Below, piece by piece: positions 22,429-30,242 of a stretch of DNA of 41,493 nt (position 1 is the first letter of the stretch; each line of letters opens with the position of its first letter). A program made the translations under genes and the position numbers. The notes under the pieces are model-generated. The model was not told the DNA's origin. It did no database searches and saw only the letters and a program-made list of their open reading frames with translations. The stretch comes from Thermoproteota archaeon (GTDB lineage Archaea > Korarchaeota > Korarchaeia > Korarchaeales > Korarchaeaceae), in the NCBI GenBank assembly GCA_030130125.1, contig JARZZM010000011.1, positions 1 through 41,493 on the forward strand. The letters are read 5' to 3'.

Positions 22429-23934
22429 CTACGAGGCTGGCCAGGGCCTCCTCCTCTTTCTTACAACGCTAGACCTGTCTCTCTTATTTCTCCTCATTGC
22501 TGGTCTTTTCACTGTCACCTTACGATATCTCTTAGCTTTCTCCTTGGACCTCTCAATGAATGCGTTACTCTTAGACTCCCTGTACGCCAAGTAACCGGCT
22601 CCTACTACTATCAAGGTACCCAAGCCCGCGGCGATCTCCAAGTTGCTGAAGTCGAAGCCGGCCCACGAGGCGGAGCTGACCCTTCCTTGGACTGAGGCCG
22701 TGACTCTTTTAGAGATCCAAGAGGACCAAGCACCTTTGTCATCCTTGACCCTGAACTTGACGGTGTAGTTACCGCTGGAGACATAGGTGTGGCTGATGAA
22801 CCTGTGGGGTATGGAGTTCCCCTTTAACTCACCCTCGGTCTTCTTCCCGTCGCCGAAGTCCCATTCGTACGCGAGTACTTGACCATCTGGATCTATACCC
22901 ATACCTTGGAACATGAAAGTGATGTTATCCCTAGTTCTCACCTCAACTATAGATGCCTGAGGGGGCTTGTTTCCCCTCACAGCCACACTGACCGTATAGG
23001 ACGTGGAAGAAGCGCCTTTGGAATCCACTGCTCTCACTTTAACTGTGTAAGCCCCTTCCTTCTTGTAGGTATGGGACATTCTAGGGCCTCCGCTCTTTAC
23101 AGTTCCATCTCCAAAGTTCCACTGAAATGTGAGCTTGTCCCCCTCGGGATCAGATGCAGTAACCCTGAACGTTACAGGAACCCCTATGGAAGGCTCTACT
23201 GGGGTGAATTCCACTTTAACTATAGTGGGTGGCTTGTTCTCAGGCTTCGGCTTGGTCTGAGACCGTATGTACACTTCCTCGGTAACCGGATCTGAGTAAG
23301 CACCTTTGTCGTCCTTCACCTTCACCTTAACGACGTATGTCCCTTCCTTAGAGTAAGAGTGCGTCACTCTAGTTAGATTGGCTCCCTCGGTCTTCTTCCC
23401 GTCGCCGAAGTCCCATTCGTACGCGACTACTTGACCATCTGGATCTATACCCTCTACTTCGAATACTACCTCCTTACCAGGTTGAGCTGGATTAGGGGAG
23501 ATCCTCTTGAGCCTCACTATAGGCCTATAATTGGACTTCTTGATAGTAACGAGCTTAGTTTTGACACTGGACTCCTTGAGCCAGTCATCTATCACTTGGA
23601 GTTTGACCGTGTAGCTCCTATAATCGCTGTAGGTGTGTTTCACCACCATCTTGTAGGTTGAGTTCCCTGTCTTAGACCATCCACCAGTCTTCTTAACTAT
23701 AGTTCCATCGCCGAAGTCCCAGATCCACTCCCTTAAGCCGCTGTCAGGATCCTCAACCACTCCTATCAGCTCCACCGTTCTCCCGTTGATCTTGTATACA
23801 GCTATTTCCACTACTTCAGGTGCCACATCGGTGGAGGAGTCTACGGCGGGGCATCCTGTGTCGGCCGAAACGGCGACTGTCATTAGCATGAGCACTAACA
23901 GGGCTAAGATAAGTGTTATTTCTGTTGCTCTCAT
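22429..23934 (-). CDS. Four-PKD-domain surface protein with C-terminal membrane anchor
   Basis: A 501-residue secreted, membrane-anchored protein. A signal peptide (about 1-25, ending VSADTG) is followed by four PKD domains, each with the WDFGDG/WNFGDG core and HTYxxxGxYTVK strand. A transmembrane helix near 440-460 (AAGLGTLIVVGAGYLAY) and a very basic cytoplasmic tail of about 45 residues (RRNKR, RKRRRP) follow. PKD domains are rigid Ig-like modules in archaeal surface layers, proteases and adhesins; no enzymatic domain is seen here. The frame opens earlier at 23997, but ATG 23934 has GGGGGGAT eight nt upstream and begins the signal peptide, so it is the start. PKD domains 2 and 4 share a nearly identical DNA block. 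Confidence 0.88.
   Translation of the reverse strand: MRATEITLILALLVLMLMTVAVSADTGCPAVDSSTDVAPEVVEIAVYKINGRTVELIGVVEDPDSGLREWIWDFGDGTIVKKTGGWSKTGNSTYKMVVKHTYSDYRSYTVKLQVIDDWLKESSVKTKLVTIKKSNYRPIVRLKRISPNPAQPGKEVVFEVEGIDPDGQVVAYEWDFGDGKKTEGANLTRVTHSYSKEGTYVVKVKVKDDKGAYSDPVTEEVYIRSQTKPKPENKPPTIVKVEFTPVEPSIGVPVTFRVTASDPEGDKLTFQWNFGDGTVKSGGPRMSHTYKKEGAYTVKVRAVDSKGASSTSYTVSVAVRGNKPPQASIVEVRTRDNITFMFQGMGIDPDGQVLAYEWDFGDGKKTEGELKGNSIPHRFISHTYVSSGNYTVKFRVKDDKGAWSSWISKRVTASVQGRVSSASWAGFDFSNLEIAAGLGTLIVVGAGYLAYRESKSNAFIERSKEKAKRYRKVTVKRPAMRRNKRDRSSVVRKRRRPWPAS
22832..22899 (-). repeat. 68-bp internal repeat, copy in PKD domain 4
   Basis: This block matches 23384-23451 at 67 of 68 positions (one G/C difference in GCGAGTAC versus GCGACTAC). 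It encodes the DPDGQV..AYEWDFGDGKKTEG part of the PKD fold. Confidence 0.9.
23384..23451 (-). repeat. 68-bp internal repeat, copy in PKD domain 2
   Basis: Partner of 22832-22899. The flanking PKD sequence of the two domains is far less similar, so the identity points to recent duplication or gene conversion rather than constraint. Confidence 0.9.
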
Positions 23935-23995
23935 CAGTTGATCCCCCCTAGTAGCCCTAAATAAAGGTTGATGCGAGCGAACCTCGGATTTACCC

Positions 23996-24010
23996 ATGAA
24001 ACCGTTTCAT
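23996..24010. promoter_or_regulatory. Perfect palindrome at the PKD gene promoter, candidate operator
   Basis: ATGAAAC-C-GTTTCAT has 7-bp perfect arms around one base. On the minus strand it lies just downstream of the AT-rich TATA region (24014-24028), between TATA box and expected transcript start, a normal place for an archaeal repressor. The cognate protein is unknown. Confidence 0.5.
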
Positions 24011-24013
24011 TTG

Positions 24014-24028
24014 TAATATTATATTAAT
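24014..24028 (-). promoter_or_regulatory. TATA region of the PKD protein gene
   Basis: TTAATATAATATTAC on the minus strand predicts a transcript start near 23995 and a leader of about 60 nt carrying the GGGGGGAT ribosome site. Confidence 0.5.
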
Positions 24029-24086
24029 ACTCCGGTACTACCAACCTATATGGATGATATCTGCGATATTTTAATATAATTTTAAC

Positions 24087-24092
24087 AAAAAA
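24087..24092 (-). terminator. Poly-T terminator after citrate synthase
   Basis: Six T on the minus strand, 25 nt beyond the citrate synthase stop, followed by further T-rich sequence. Confidence 0.5.
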
Positions 24093-24116
24093 GAGAGGAA
24101 AATTCCATCCTGATCC

Positions 24117-25283
24117 CTACAGCCTCTCATCCAGAGGTATGTACTTGGCCTCCATCGGACCTATGTATAGGGCCCTCGGCCTTATCAGGACGTTCTCCTC
24201 CCAGTATTCGAACACATGACCTATCCATCCGGAGGTCCTAGAGATAGCGAATATAGGGGTGAATATATCTATGGGAATCCCCAGCATATGATATACCTGT
24301 CCAGAGTAGAAGTCCACGTTCGGGAATATGCCTTTCTTCCCGAGGAGCTCGATCATTACCTTTTCCACTTCCAGAGCAGTGTTGAACAGGTTCTCCTGGC
24401 CGGTTTCCTTTGCGAGCATCTCCGCATATCTCTTGAGTATCCTAGCCCTCGGATCATAAGCCTTGTATACCCTGTGCCCAAACCCCATTATCCTCTCCTT
24501 CCTCTCAAGCTTGGCCTTCACATAATCTCTAGCCCTTCTAGGATCTCCTATCTCCATCAGCATCTTCAATGCCTGCTCGTTGGCGCCCCCATGGAGCGGA
24601 CCCTTGAGAGTCGATATGCCAGTTACCACTGCCGAGTATAGATCTGACAAGGTCGATGCGGTAACTAGACAAGCGAAGGTCGATGCATTAAATCCGTGAT
24701 CCGCGTGCAATATGAGGGCCACATCCATGAGCTTAGCTTCAATATCCTTGGGCTCCCTCCCCCACATCATGTACAGGAAGTTCGCTGCGTGACCGAGATC
24801 GGTCCTAGGATGTACTACCTCCTTACCTTCCCTCATTCTATGGAAGTATGCCATTATAGTCGGCATCTTGGAGAGTATTCTCATAGCTATCCTCAGGTTC
24901 TCTGCCCTCTTCTCGTGTATATGCTGGCCCCATATTTTCGGCAGATCGGGATCGAAGGGGCCTAGGGCGGCCACTCCCGTCTTCAGGACATCCATCGGGT
25001 GGGAGCTCTTAGGAAGCTTTCTCAGGATCTCGATGATCTCTTCAGGTATCTCCCTCTCCTTGGAGAGGTTCTCCCTGAATTCATCCAGCTCCTTCCTATT
25101 GGGTAGCCTACCGAACCACAGTAGGTATGTGACCTCCTCAAAGGATGAGTACTCAGCTAGGTCCTCTATGGAATAGCCCCTGTAGATGAGCTTTCCCCTC
25201 TCACCGTCTATATAGCTGAGAGCTGTCTTAGCGACATAGATGCCCTTAAGACCTATGTATACAGGGGGAACCTCCGATGCCAA
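24117..25283 (-). CDS. gltA: Citrate synthase
   Basis: A 388-residue citrate synthase of the short archaeal/Gram-positive type, condensing acetyl-CoA and oxaloacetate. The catalytic triad is present: His in GPLHGGANE (about 231), His in IMGFGHRVYKAYDPRA (about 268) and Asp in PNVDFYSG (about 323). The substrate-contacting LHADHGFNAS segment lies near 193-202. The start is TTG 25283; no ATG is available nearby, and GGTGGTG precedes it. A TATA-like AT run at 25316-25327 lies at suitable distance and a poly-T run follows the stop, so it is probably monocistronic. 2-methylcitrate synthase activity cannot be excluded. No other citric acid cycle gene is in the window. Confidence 0.95.
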   Translation of the reverse strand: MASEVPPVYIGLKGIYVAKTALSYIDGERGKLIYRGYSIEDLAEYSSFEEVTYLLWFGRLPNRKELDEFRENLSKEREIPEEIIEILRKLPKSSHPMDVLKTGVAALGPFDPDLPKIWGQHIHEKRAENLRIAMRILSKMPTIMAYFHRMREGKEVVHPRTDLGHAANFLYMMWGREPKDIEAKLMDVALILHADHGFNASTFACLVTASTLSDLYSAVVTGISTLKGPLHGGANEQALKMLMEIGDPRRARDYVKAKLERKERIMGFGHRVYKAYDPRARILKRYAEMLAKETGQENLFNTALEVEKVMIELLGKKGIFPNVDFYSGQVYHMLGIPIDIFTPIFAISRTSGWIGHVFEYWEENVLIRPRALYIGPMEAKYIPLDERL

Positions 25284-25315
25284 GCAGCACCACCATTAAT
25301 GCTGGAGGCCCGTTT

Positions 25316-25327
25316 TCTTTTAATCAT
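25316..25327 (-). promoter_or_regulatory. Citrate synthase TATA-like box
   Basis: ATGATTAAAAGA on the minus strand is about 38 nt from the TTG start, predicting a leader of about 12 nt. Confidence 0.45.
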
Positions 25328-25399
25328 ATGTGGGTGAGAACGGGAGGATAGGAGAACTTCAAATGATGGAAGGGGGAACTTCTCTGTGATAGGAGGTTA

Positions 25400-26227
25400 T
25401 TACGCCTCGGTCAGGTGATCCTCTATCCTGTCTACTATCTCCTTGAATGCCTTGGACACCATATTCTCCGGATCGGCTAGTACTATAGGCATCCCCCTGT
25501 CCATGAATTCAACTACTTTCGGATCTATAGGTATCTCCCCCAAGAAAGGCACTTTCTCCTCCTCGGCGAGCCTCCTTCCACCACCCTCACCGAAGATCCT
25601 GATCTTTTCACCGCCGGGACATACGAAGTAGCTCATGTTCTCTACTATACCTAGGGGCTTGTACTCCATCTTCCTCACCATGTGAAGGGCCCTCCTCACA
25701 TCCATTAAGGCGACCTCCTGAGGAGTAGTCACCAGAACGACGCCATGGAGGGGGATCAGCTGCATGACGCTAAGCGGCTCGTCTCCAGTACCGGGCGGCA
25801 AATCCACCACTAAATAGTCTAGGTCTCCCCAGTTGACGTTCTCTACGAACTCTTGAATTGCCTTAGCTTTGAGGGGTCCCCTCCATATGACAGGATCTCC
25901 ATCCCTGACCATCAATCCTAAAGACATGACCTTCATCTTAAGGGGACCCTCCGCGGGAATGATCCCTTCGTTAGTGGCGTAAATAGGGACGTCTATGAGG
26001 CCTAATGCCTTTGGAACGTTAGGTCCGGTGAGATCGGTGTCCAATATGCCGACCGAATACCCCCTCTTAGCCAGTTCCGCTGCTATGTTAACGGATACGG
26101 TAGTCTTGCCGACGCCTCCCTTGCCACTCATGACGGCTATCCTTCTCCCTATCTTCTTGACATTCTCAGGTGGTTGTGGGATACCAGCGGCTCTAGGGGG
26201 GGTGAAGTGCGCCCTTATGTTGCTCAT
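25400..26227 (-). CDS. Mrp/NBP35 (ApbC)-type Fe-S carrier P-loop ATPase
   Basis: A 275-residue MinD/Mrp ATPase. It has the deviant Walker A GKGGVGKTT (35-43) and the Mrp signature stretches DTDLTGPN, VDLPPGTGDEPLS and VTTPQEVALMDVRRAL. Archaeal Mrp/NBP35 proteins hold a transient 4Fe-4S cluster between two subunits and pass it to apo-proteins. That cluster is normally bound by a CxxC motif at the dimer interface; here the region reads YFVCPGGEK, so the second Cys is missing. It may carry the cluster with one Cys per subunit plus another ligand, or have a different job. The ATG at 26227 precedes a natural N-terminus; the kinase gene ends 39 nt upstream on the same strand. Confidence 0.92.
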   Translation of the reverse strand: MSNIRAHFTPPRAAGIPQPPENVKKIGRRIAVMSGKGGVGKTTVSVNIAAELAKRGYSVGILDTDLTGPNVPKALGLIDVPIYATNEGIIPAEGPLKMKVMSLGLMVRDGDPVIWRGPLKAKAIQEFVENVNWGDLDYLVVDLPPGTGDEPLSVMQLIPLHGVVLVTTPQEVALMDVRRALHMVRKMEYKPLGIVENMSYFVCPGGEKIRIFGEGGGRRLAEEEKVPFLGEIPIDPKVVEFMDRGMPIVLADPENMVSKAFKEIVDRIEDHLTEA

Positions 26228-26266
26228 GATCGATCGATGCCACCTGATTAGACTTGGGTAAAAAAG

Positions 26267-27364
26267 TTACCTTAAGTAAACTCTCGCCGGGATGTAGGGG
26301 AGTACGTCTCTTCCCCTTCTCCTCAGGCCGAATGATATCAACTGACCGTGTTTCAGCGGATAATCCAGCACTTTGACCCATTTACCTCCTTCATAGACCC
26401 ACACCCCTCCAGGAGACCCTCTATCGCTGATCCAATACTCGCCCCCTACCCTCACTATCTCTATCCATCCCCTAGGTGGGCCGGGAGGCAAGGATCTCCT
26501 AGATCCCACCTCCTGTAGATTTACATCCGCTCTTCCTGTTCCTCCCTGTCTCCTTATCCTTCCTATGGTTATCTTATCCCTTAGGGGTATGCCCCTCCCT
26601 TGAACAACTATCCTAGGTCCGGATTCGGAGGGAAGCTTCATCCCCATGAGGGCGAGCGACATATCTCTCGCGCTGCTGAACCTGTTCCTAGGATCGGGAT
26701 CTAAGGCTCTACTCAAGACATATCTGAGATTCCCTGAGAGGTTCTTAGGGAGCTCTTCAGGTCTTATAGGTTCTCTAGGATCGATTCCGTAAACTAAAAA
26801 GATGATTAGAACCCCAACTGAGTATATGTCCGCTTCTGGGGATACCTCTCCCTCTAGAAATTCGGGAGCACTCCATCCTGGAGTACCTGCCACGGATCTC
26901 TTTCCCACAGCCCTAGCCACACCCAGATCTATGAGGACGGGATGCAGAGAACGTGGTAGGATTATGTTATCTGGCTTGACATCCCCATGAACCACGCCCA
27001 ATGAATGCATCCTCTCCAGCGCGGAGAGGACGCCTAGGGATATCCTTATTGCATCATTCTGAGTGGCTCTTCTATCCCCATAGGCTTCACCTACCGTAGG
27101 GCCTGGGACATACTCCTCCACCAAGGCGGGTACCCTATCGATCCATTCGATGAAGGAGACTATATGTTCATGAGGTGAGGGGATGGATAGCTCCCTCAGG
27201 AGGGAGGCTTCCTCCTTGAGCAGAATCTTGGACATCTCGTCATCCTTAGGTAGCTTTACGACGACTAGCTCACCGTTAGTTCTAGCTAGAAGGATTTCAG
27301 CGAATCCTCCCCTCCCCAGTCTCTTTATCACGTGATAAGAACCATGGGATCCTTGGATCTTCAT
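26267..27364 (-). CDS. Serine/threonine protein kinase with C-terminal FHA-like domain
   Basis: A 365-residue soluble Hanks-type kinase. The glycine loop is GRGGFAE (18-24), the ATP lysine K37 (VVVKLPK), the catalytic loop HGDVKPDN (126-133), the metal-binding motif DLG (146-148) instead of DFG, and the activation segment ends SAPE (165-168). HRD is changed to HGD, so the Arg that depends on activation-loop phosphorylation is absent. Residues about 250-360 look like a divergent FHA domain: ITIGRIRR, a strand EYWISDRGSPGGVWV and a final LISFGL, where the SNG of typical FHA is altered. The ATG overlaps the FHA membrane gene stop by 4 nt, so both are made together. Confidence 0.88.
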   Translation of the reverse strand: MKIQGSHGSYHVIKRLGRGGFAEILLARTNGELVVVKLPKDDEMSKILLKEEASLLRELSIPSPHEHIVSFIEWIDRVPALVEEYVPGPTVGEAYGDRRATQNDAIRISLGVLSALERMHSLGVVHGDVKPDNIILPRSLHPVLIDLGVARAVGKRSVAGTPGWSAPEFLEGEVSPEADIYSVGVLIIFLVYGIDPREPIRPEELPKNLSGNLRYVLSRALDPDPRNRFSSARDMSLALMGMKLPSESGPRIVVQGRGIPLRDKITIGRIRRQGGTGRADVNLQEVGSRRSLPPGPPRGWIEIVRVGGEYWISDRGSPGGVWVYEGGKWVKVLDYPLKHGQLISFGLRRRGRDVLPYIPARVYLR

Positions 27365-28506
27365 AGGGATGGGACACCCAAGTCCTCCGGTTCATTTGAG
27401 ATGAATCTCAGCCTGACAACCTCGGCTACATCTATCACTGCTCCATTAACGAGCCTGACCGACTCCCCTCTGGTCAACCTCCTGCCATTCACCCAAGTGC
27501 CATTTAGGCTCCCTAAGTCCCTTATGAAGTATCCCTGCTGAGTTCCCCTTATCTCGAAGTGTCTCCTAGAGATGTAGTCGAGGTCCTCTTCTGGGACAAA
27601 GCCAGCGAAGTCCCTCCTTCCGAAGGTCCTTATTCCCGGGCCGAGCCTAGCAATAAACCCGTTGGGCCCTACCAGTTGCGCTCTCACTTCCCTGCTCCTA
27701 GGAGTGGGGGGAGGGGCTTCCATCAATTCCTCAGGTTTGGGCCTGCGAGGCTCTTTCCCTTCCTCGTAAACAGGCATACCCCTCTGATTAGGTGTCCTCC
27801 TACTAGGGGGCCTCATCTCCCCTCTTTCGAGCAGCTCTTCAAACTCTTCATCGATCTCGCCCTCCTCCACCTCTATCTCAGCGTATACCATCCTATTTAT
27901 AGTGATTGACAGGAGTATGAGTCCCAGTATCGTCAATCCAAAGGGTAGGATCATCATATTCGAAAATAATGATAAAGGACCTATTAGAAGTAGCGCAGCT
28001 CCTACTCTGAGGTTACCGCTTCTCAAGATCACCCCTAACTTATAGAAGGCGTATACTATAGTTAGAAAAACCACTAAGCCAGTCAAGATGGACACTGCGA
28101 GTAGGGGATACTTTGAAGCGACTATAGAGAGGAATCCAGCTGAGCTTTCCCTCAAACCTCTAGTGAGAGAGGAGTACCCGTCCTTGAGGGAGATCAGGAG
28201 GAGAGCTAGGGAGGCTACGGTACCATATTTTACCACCCTACTCACTTTGCAGAACAGCTCTTCCAGTCCGAAGCACATCTCGATCCATCCCCTGTACATG
28301 AACAGTAGTGATGCCAAGATCAAGACGCCCGAGAGAGCCATAGCCACCACTGCCTCAGATAGGGCCGTTATGAACTGCTTGAAGCTGAGAGAGCTCAAGT
28401 CTCCGACTCCTGAGATCCCTAGGGATATCAAGGGTATTATAGTAGCTACCAAGGATAGGATAAGGGCGTTTCTCAGCAGCTTGAATCCTTTGGAAGGGTC
28501 TTCCAT
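27361..28506 (-). CDS. Multi-pass membrane protein with cytoplasmic FHA domain
   Basis: A 381-residue protein. Five to six hydrophobic helices fill the first 215 residues, followed by an acidic linker (EEGEIDEEFEELLERGE), a Pro/Arg-rich linker, and a canonical FHA domain at about 285-370. The phosphothreonine-binding residues are visible: GRRDF, then ISRRHFEI, then GSLNGTWVNG. FHA domains bind phospho-Thr, so this is the likely membrane docking partner or substrate of the overlapping kinase. No extracellular ligand-binding domain is seen. ATG 28506 is 31 nt from the AT block 28531-28542, giving a very short leader. It heads the kinase operon. Confidence 0.88.
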   Translation of the reverse strand: MEDPSKGFKLLRNALILSLVATIIPLISLGISGVGDLSSLSFKQFITALSEAVVAMALSGVLILASLLFMYRGWIEMCFGLEELFCKVSRVVKYGTVASLALLLISLKDGYSSLTRGLRESSAGFLSIVASKYPLLAVSILTGLVVFLTIVYAFYKLGVILRSGNLRVGAALLLIGPLSLFSNMMILPFGLTILGLILLSITINRMVYAEIEVEEGEIDEEFEELLERGEMRPPSRRTPNQRGMPVYEEGKEPRRPKPEELMEAPPPTPRSREVRAQLVGPNGFIARLGPGIRTFGRRDFAGFVPEEDLDYISRRHFEIRGTQQGYFIRDLGSLNGTWVNGRRLTRGESVRLVNGAVIDVAEVVRLRFISNEPEDLGVPSL

Positions 28507-28530
28507 AGGAGATCAAGAGGTATGGAATCA

Positions 28531-28542
28531 TTAAGTAAAAAA
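28531..28542. promoter_or_regulatory. Shared divergent TATA-like block, FHA gene and B12 radical SAM gene
   Basis: TTAAGTAAAAAA lies 31 nt from the FHA gene ATG and about 36 nt from TTG 28573 on the plus strand. It is downstream of the in-frame ATG 28522, which argues against that codon as the plus-strand start. Confidence 0.45.
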
Positions 28543-28572
28543 GCATTTAGTCTGGCCTCGGGTGCTGCGGGC

Positions 28573-30240
28573 TTGAAAGTGGACGTGGCGCTAATTCATG
28601 CACCTAGCGTCTATGACTTCAGGGACCGCTACCTCTACGCGACTGTCATAAGCGAAGTGGTGCCTTCCCTCTTCGTCTTCGACATGGTACCCTATGGTTT
28701 CCTTACGCTAGCCACCTACTTAAGCAGAAGGGGGTACAAAGTCGGGATATTCAATCTGGCCTCTAAGATGCTGAGAGACAGGGAGTTCAACGTAGAGAAA
28801 TTCTTGAAGGACTTAGAGGCCGATGTCTATGGGATAGATCTCCACTGGCTTGTCCATGCGCATGGGGCCTTAGAGATAGCTAGGATATTAAAGAGATATC
28901 ATCCAGGCAGCAAGGTCGTGTTGGGCGGTCTATCCTCTACATTCTTCAGAAGGGAAATCATGACCAGCTACAACACCGTGGATGCCATTCTACTCGGTGA
29001 CAGCACTGAAGTACCTTTCCTCAAGTTCTTGGAGGAGGGTCCTTCAAGGGCACCTAACGTAATATGGAGAGATAACGGGAGGATCAGGGAGAACAAGCTC
29101 GGTTGGATCCCTGACAACTTAGACGAATTTATCGTAGATCACGGGGTCCTAGTGAAGAATTTGATGAGGTGTAGGGATCTCTCGCTGGGGATCCCCTTCT
29201 GCTCCTTCATAGAGGCGCCTATCGCGGGGATCATTACCGTCAAGGGATGCTCGTTCGATTGTGTTACATGTGGCGGTTCAAAGTTCACCTACTCTAGGTT
29301 CTTTCGGAGGGACAGGCTGGCGCTGAAGTCTCCTAGGGCGATAGCTGACGAGGTAGAAGGAATAGCGAACCTTTCCTCCATGCCAATATTCTTTGTCGGA
29401 GATCTCAGGTACGGAGATAGGGTCGAGGAGGTATCTAAGCTCCTCAAGGAGTTAGAATTGGAAAACGAACTGATATTCGAGTTCTTCTCTCCCCCACCGA
29501 AGAGAGTGTTAGAGCAGTTGAGGAGGACTTCCCATAAGGTTTACCTTCAGATATCGCCTGAGAGTCCTCTGGAAGAAGTTAGAAGGGCGTTTGGAAGACC
29601 TTACAGCAATGAGCAGCTGGAAAAGATGGTTAGGTATGTGGAGGAGCTGGGATTCGAGAGGTTAGATCTGTACTTCATGATGGGTCTTCCGAGGCAAACC
29701 CCGGATCAGGCCCACCTAGTGGCCTCCTACTTCCTCAAATTGAGGGAAATCTCGAGCAAGGTGGACGCATTCGTCTCACCCCTAGCACCCTTCGTGGATC
29801 CGGGCAGCAGGGCCTTCGTCAACCCCGAGGTGCACGGATATGAGATCCTATTCAGAGACCTAGAGAGTTACCGGAGGGCATTAACCTCCTATCACTGGAA
29901 GTACTCGCTGAACTACCGGACCGCTTGGATGGATCGACAGGATGTAGTATCTTCATCCCTGACCGCGTATGAGGAATTGAACAGAGCTAAGCTCGAGGCG
30001 GGACTCATAGATGAGAGGGCGTATGAATTGGCAAAGAGGAGGGTTCAGTTGGACAGAGAGGTCTTGAAATATGTCGAAATGGGGCTTTCGCTGGATAAAA
30101 TGAAGGAATCCATCGAGGAAGTGGCGATAAAGCTGGACGCTGAGGTGAAGAAATCCCTCTCACTCTACCCCACTAGGGACCTCGTTCACTGCATCAAGAA
30201 CCCGTTGCTGAGGGGAGTAGTCAGTTTCCTTACTCGTTGA
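28573..30240 (+). CDS. B12-binding-domain radical SAM protein, Ta0216-like
   Basis: A 555-residue protein with an N-terminal cobalamin-binding-like Rossmann domain (VDVALIHAPS, then YGIDLHWLVHAHGALEIARIL and VVLGGLSS) and a radical SAM domain with C225, C229 and C232 in GCSFDCVTCGGS. The C-terminal 150 residues are helical and specific to the family. No DxHxxG cobalamin-ligand motif is visible, so B12 may bind base-off without a His ligand. The layout resembles an archaeal family of B12/radical SAM proteins (Ta0216 type) of unknown substrate. ATG 28522 is in frame, but it lies upstream of the only TATA-like block. TTG 28573 begins the natural MKVDVALIHAPS strand, so I chose it. Confidence 0.8.
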   Translation: MKVDVALIHAPSVYDFRDRYLYATVISEVVPSLFVFDMVPYGFLTLATYLSRRGYKVGIFNLASKMLRDREFNVEKFLKDLEADVYGIDLHWLVHAHGALEIARILKRYHPGSKVVLGGLSSTFFRREIMTSYNTVDAILLGDSTEVPFLKFLEEGPSRAPNVIWRDNGRIRENKLGWIPDNLDEFIVDHGVLVKNLMRCRDLSLGIPFCSFIEAPIAGIITVKGCSFDCVTCGGSKFTYSRFFRRDRLALKSPRAIADEVEGIANLSSMPIFFVGDLRYGDRVEEVSKLLKELELENELIFEFFSPPPKRVLEQLRRTSHKVYLQISPESPLEEVRRAFGRPYSNEQLEKMVRYVEELGFERLDLYFMMGLPRQTPDQAHLVASYFLKLREISSKVDAFVSPLAPFVDPGSRAFVNPEVHGYEILFRDLESYRRALTSYHWKYSLNYRTAWMDRQDVVSSSLTAYEELNRAKLEAGLIDERAYELAKRRVQLDREVLKYVEMGLSLDKMKESIEEVAIKLDAEVKKSLSLYPTRDLVHCIKNPLLRGVVSFLTR

Positions 30241-30242
30241 AG

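Noticed and set aside
25284-25399. Possible small RNA between citrate synthase and mrp
   Set aside because: Only 4-5 bp stems can be formed and the region is explained by a promoter and 3' end.
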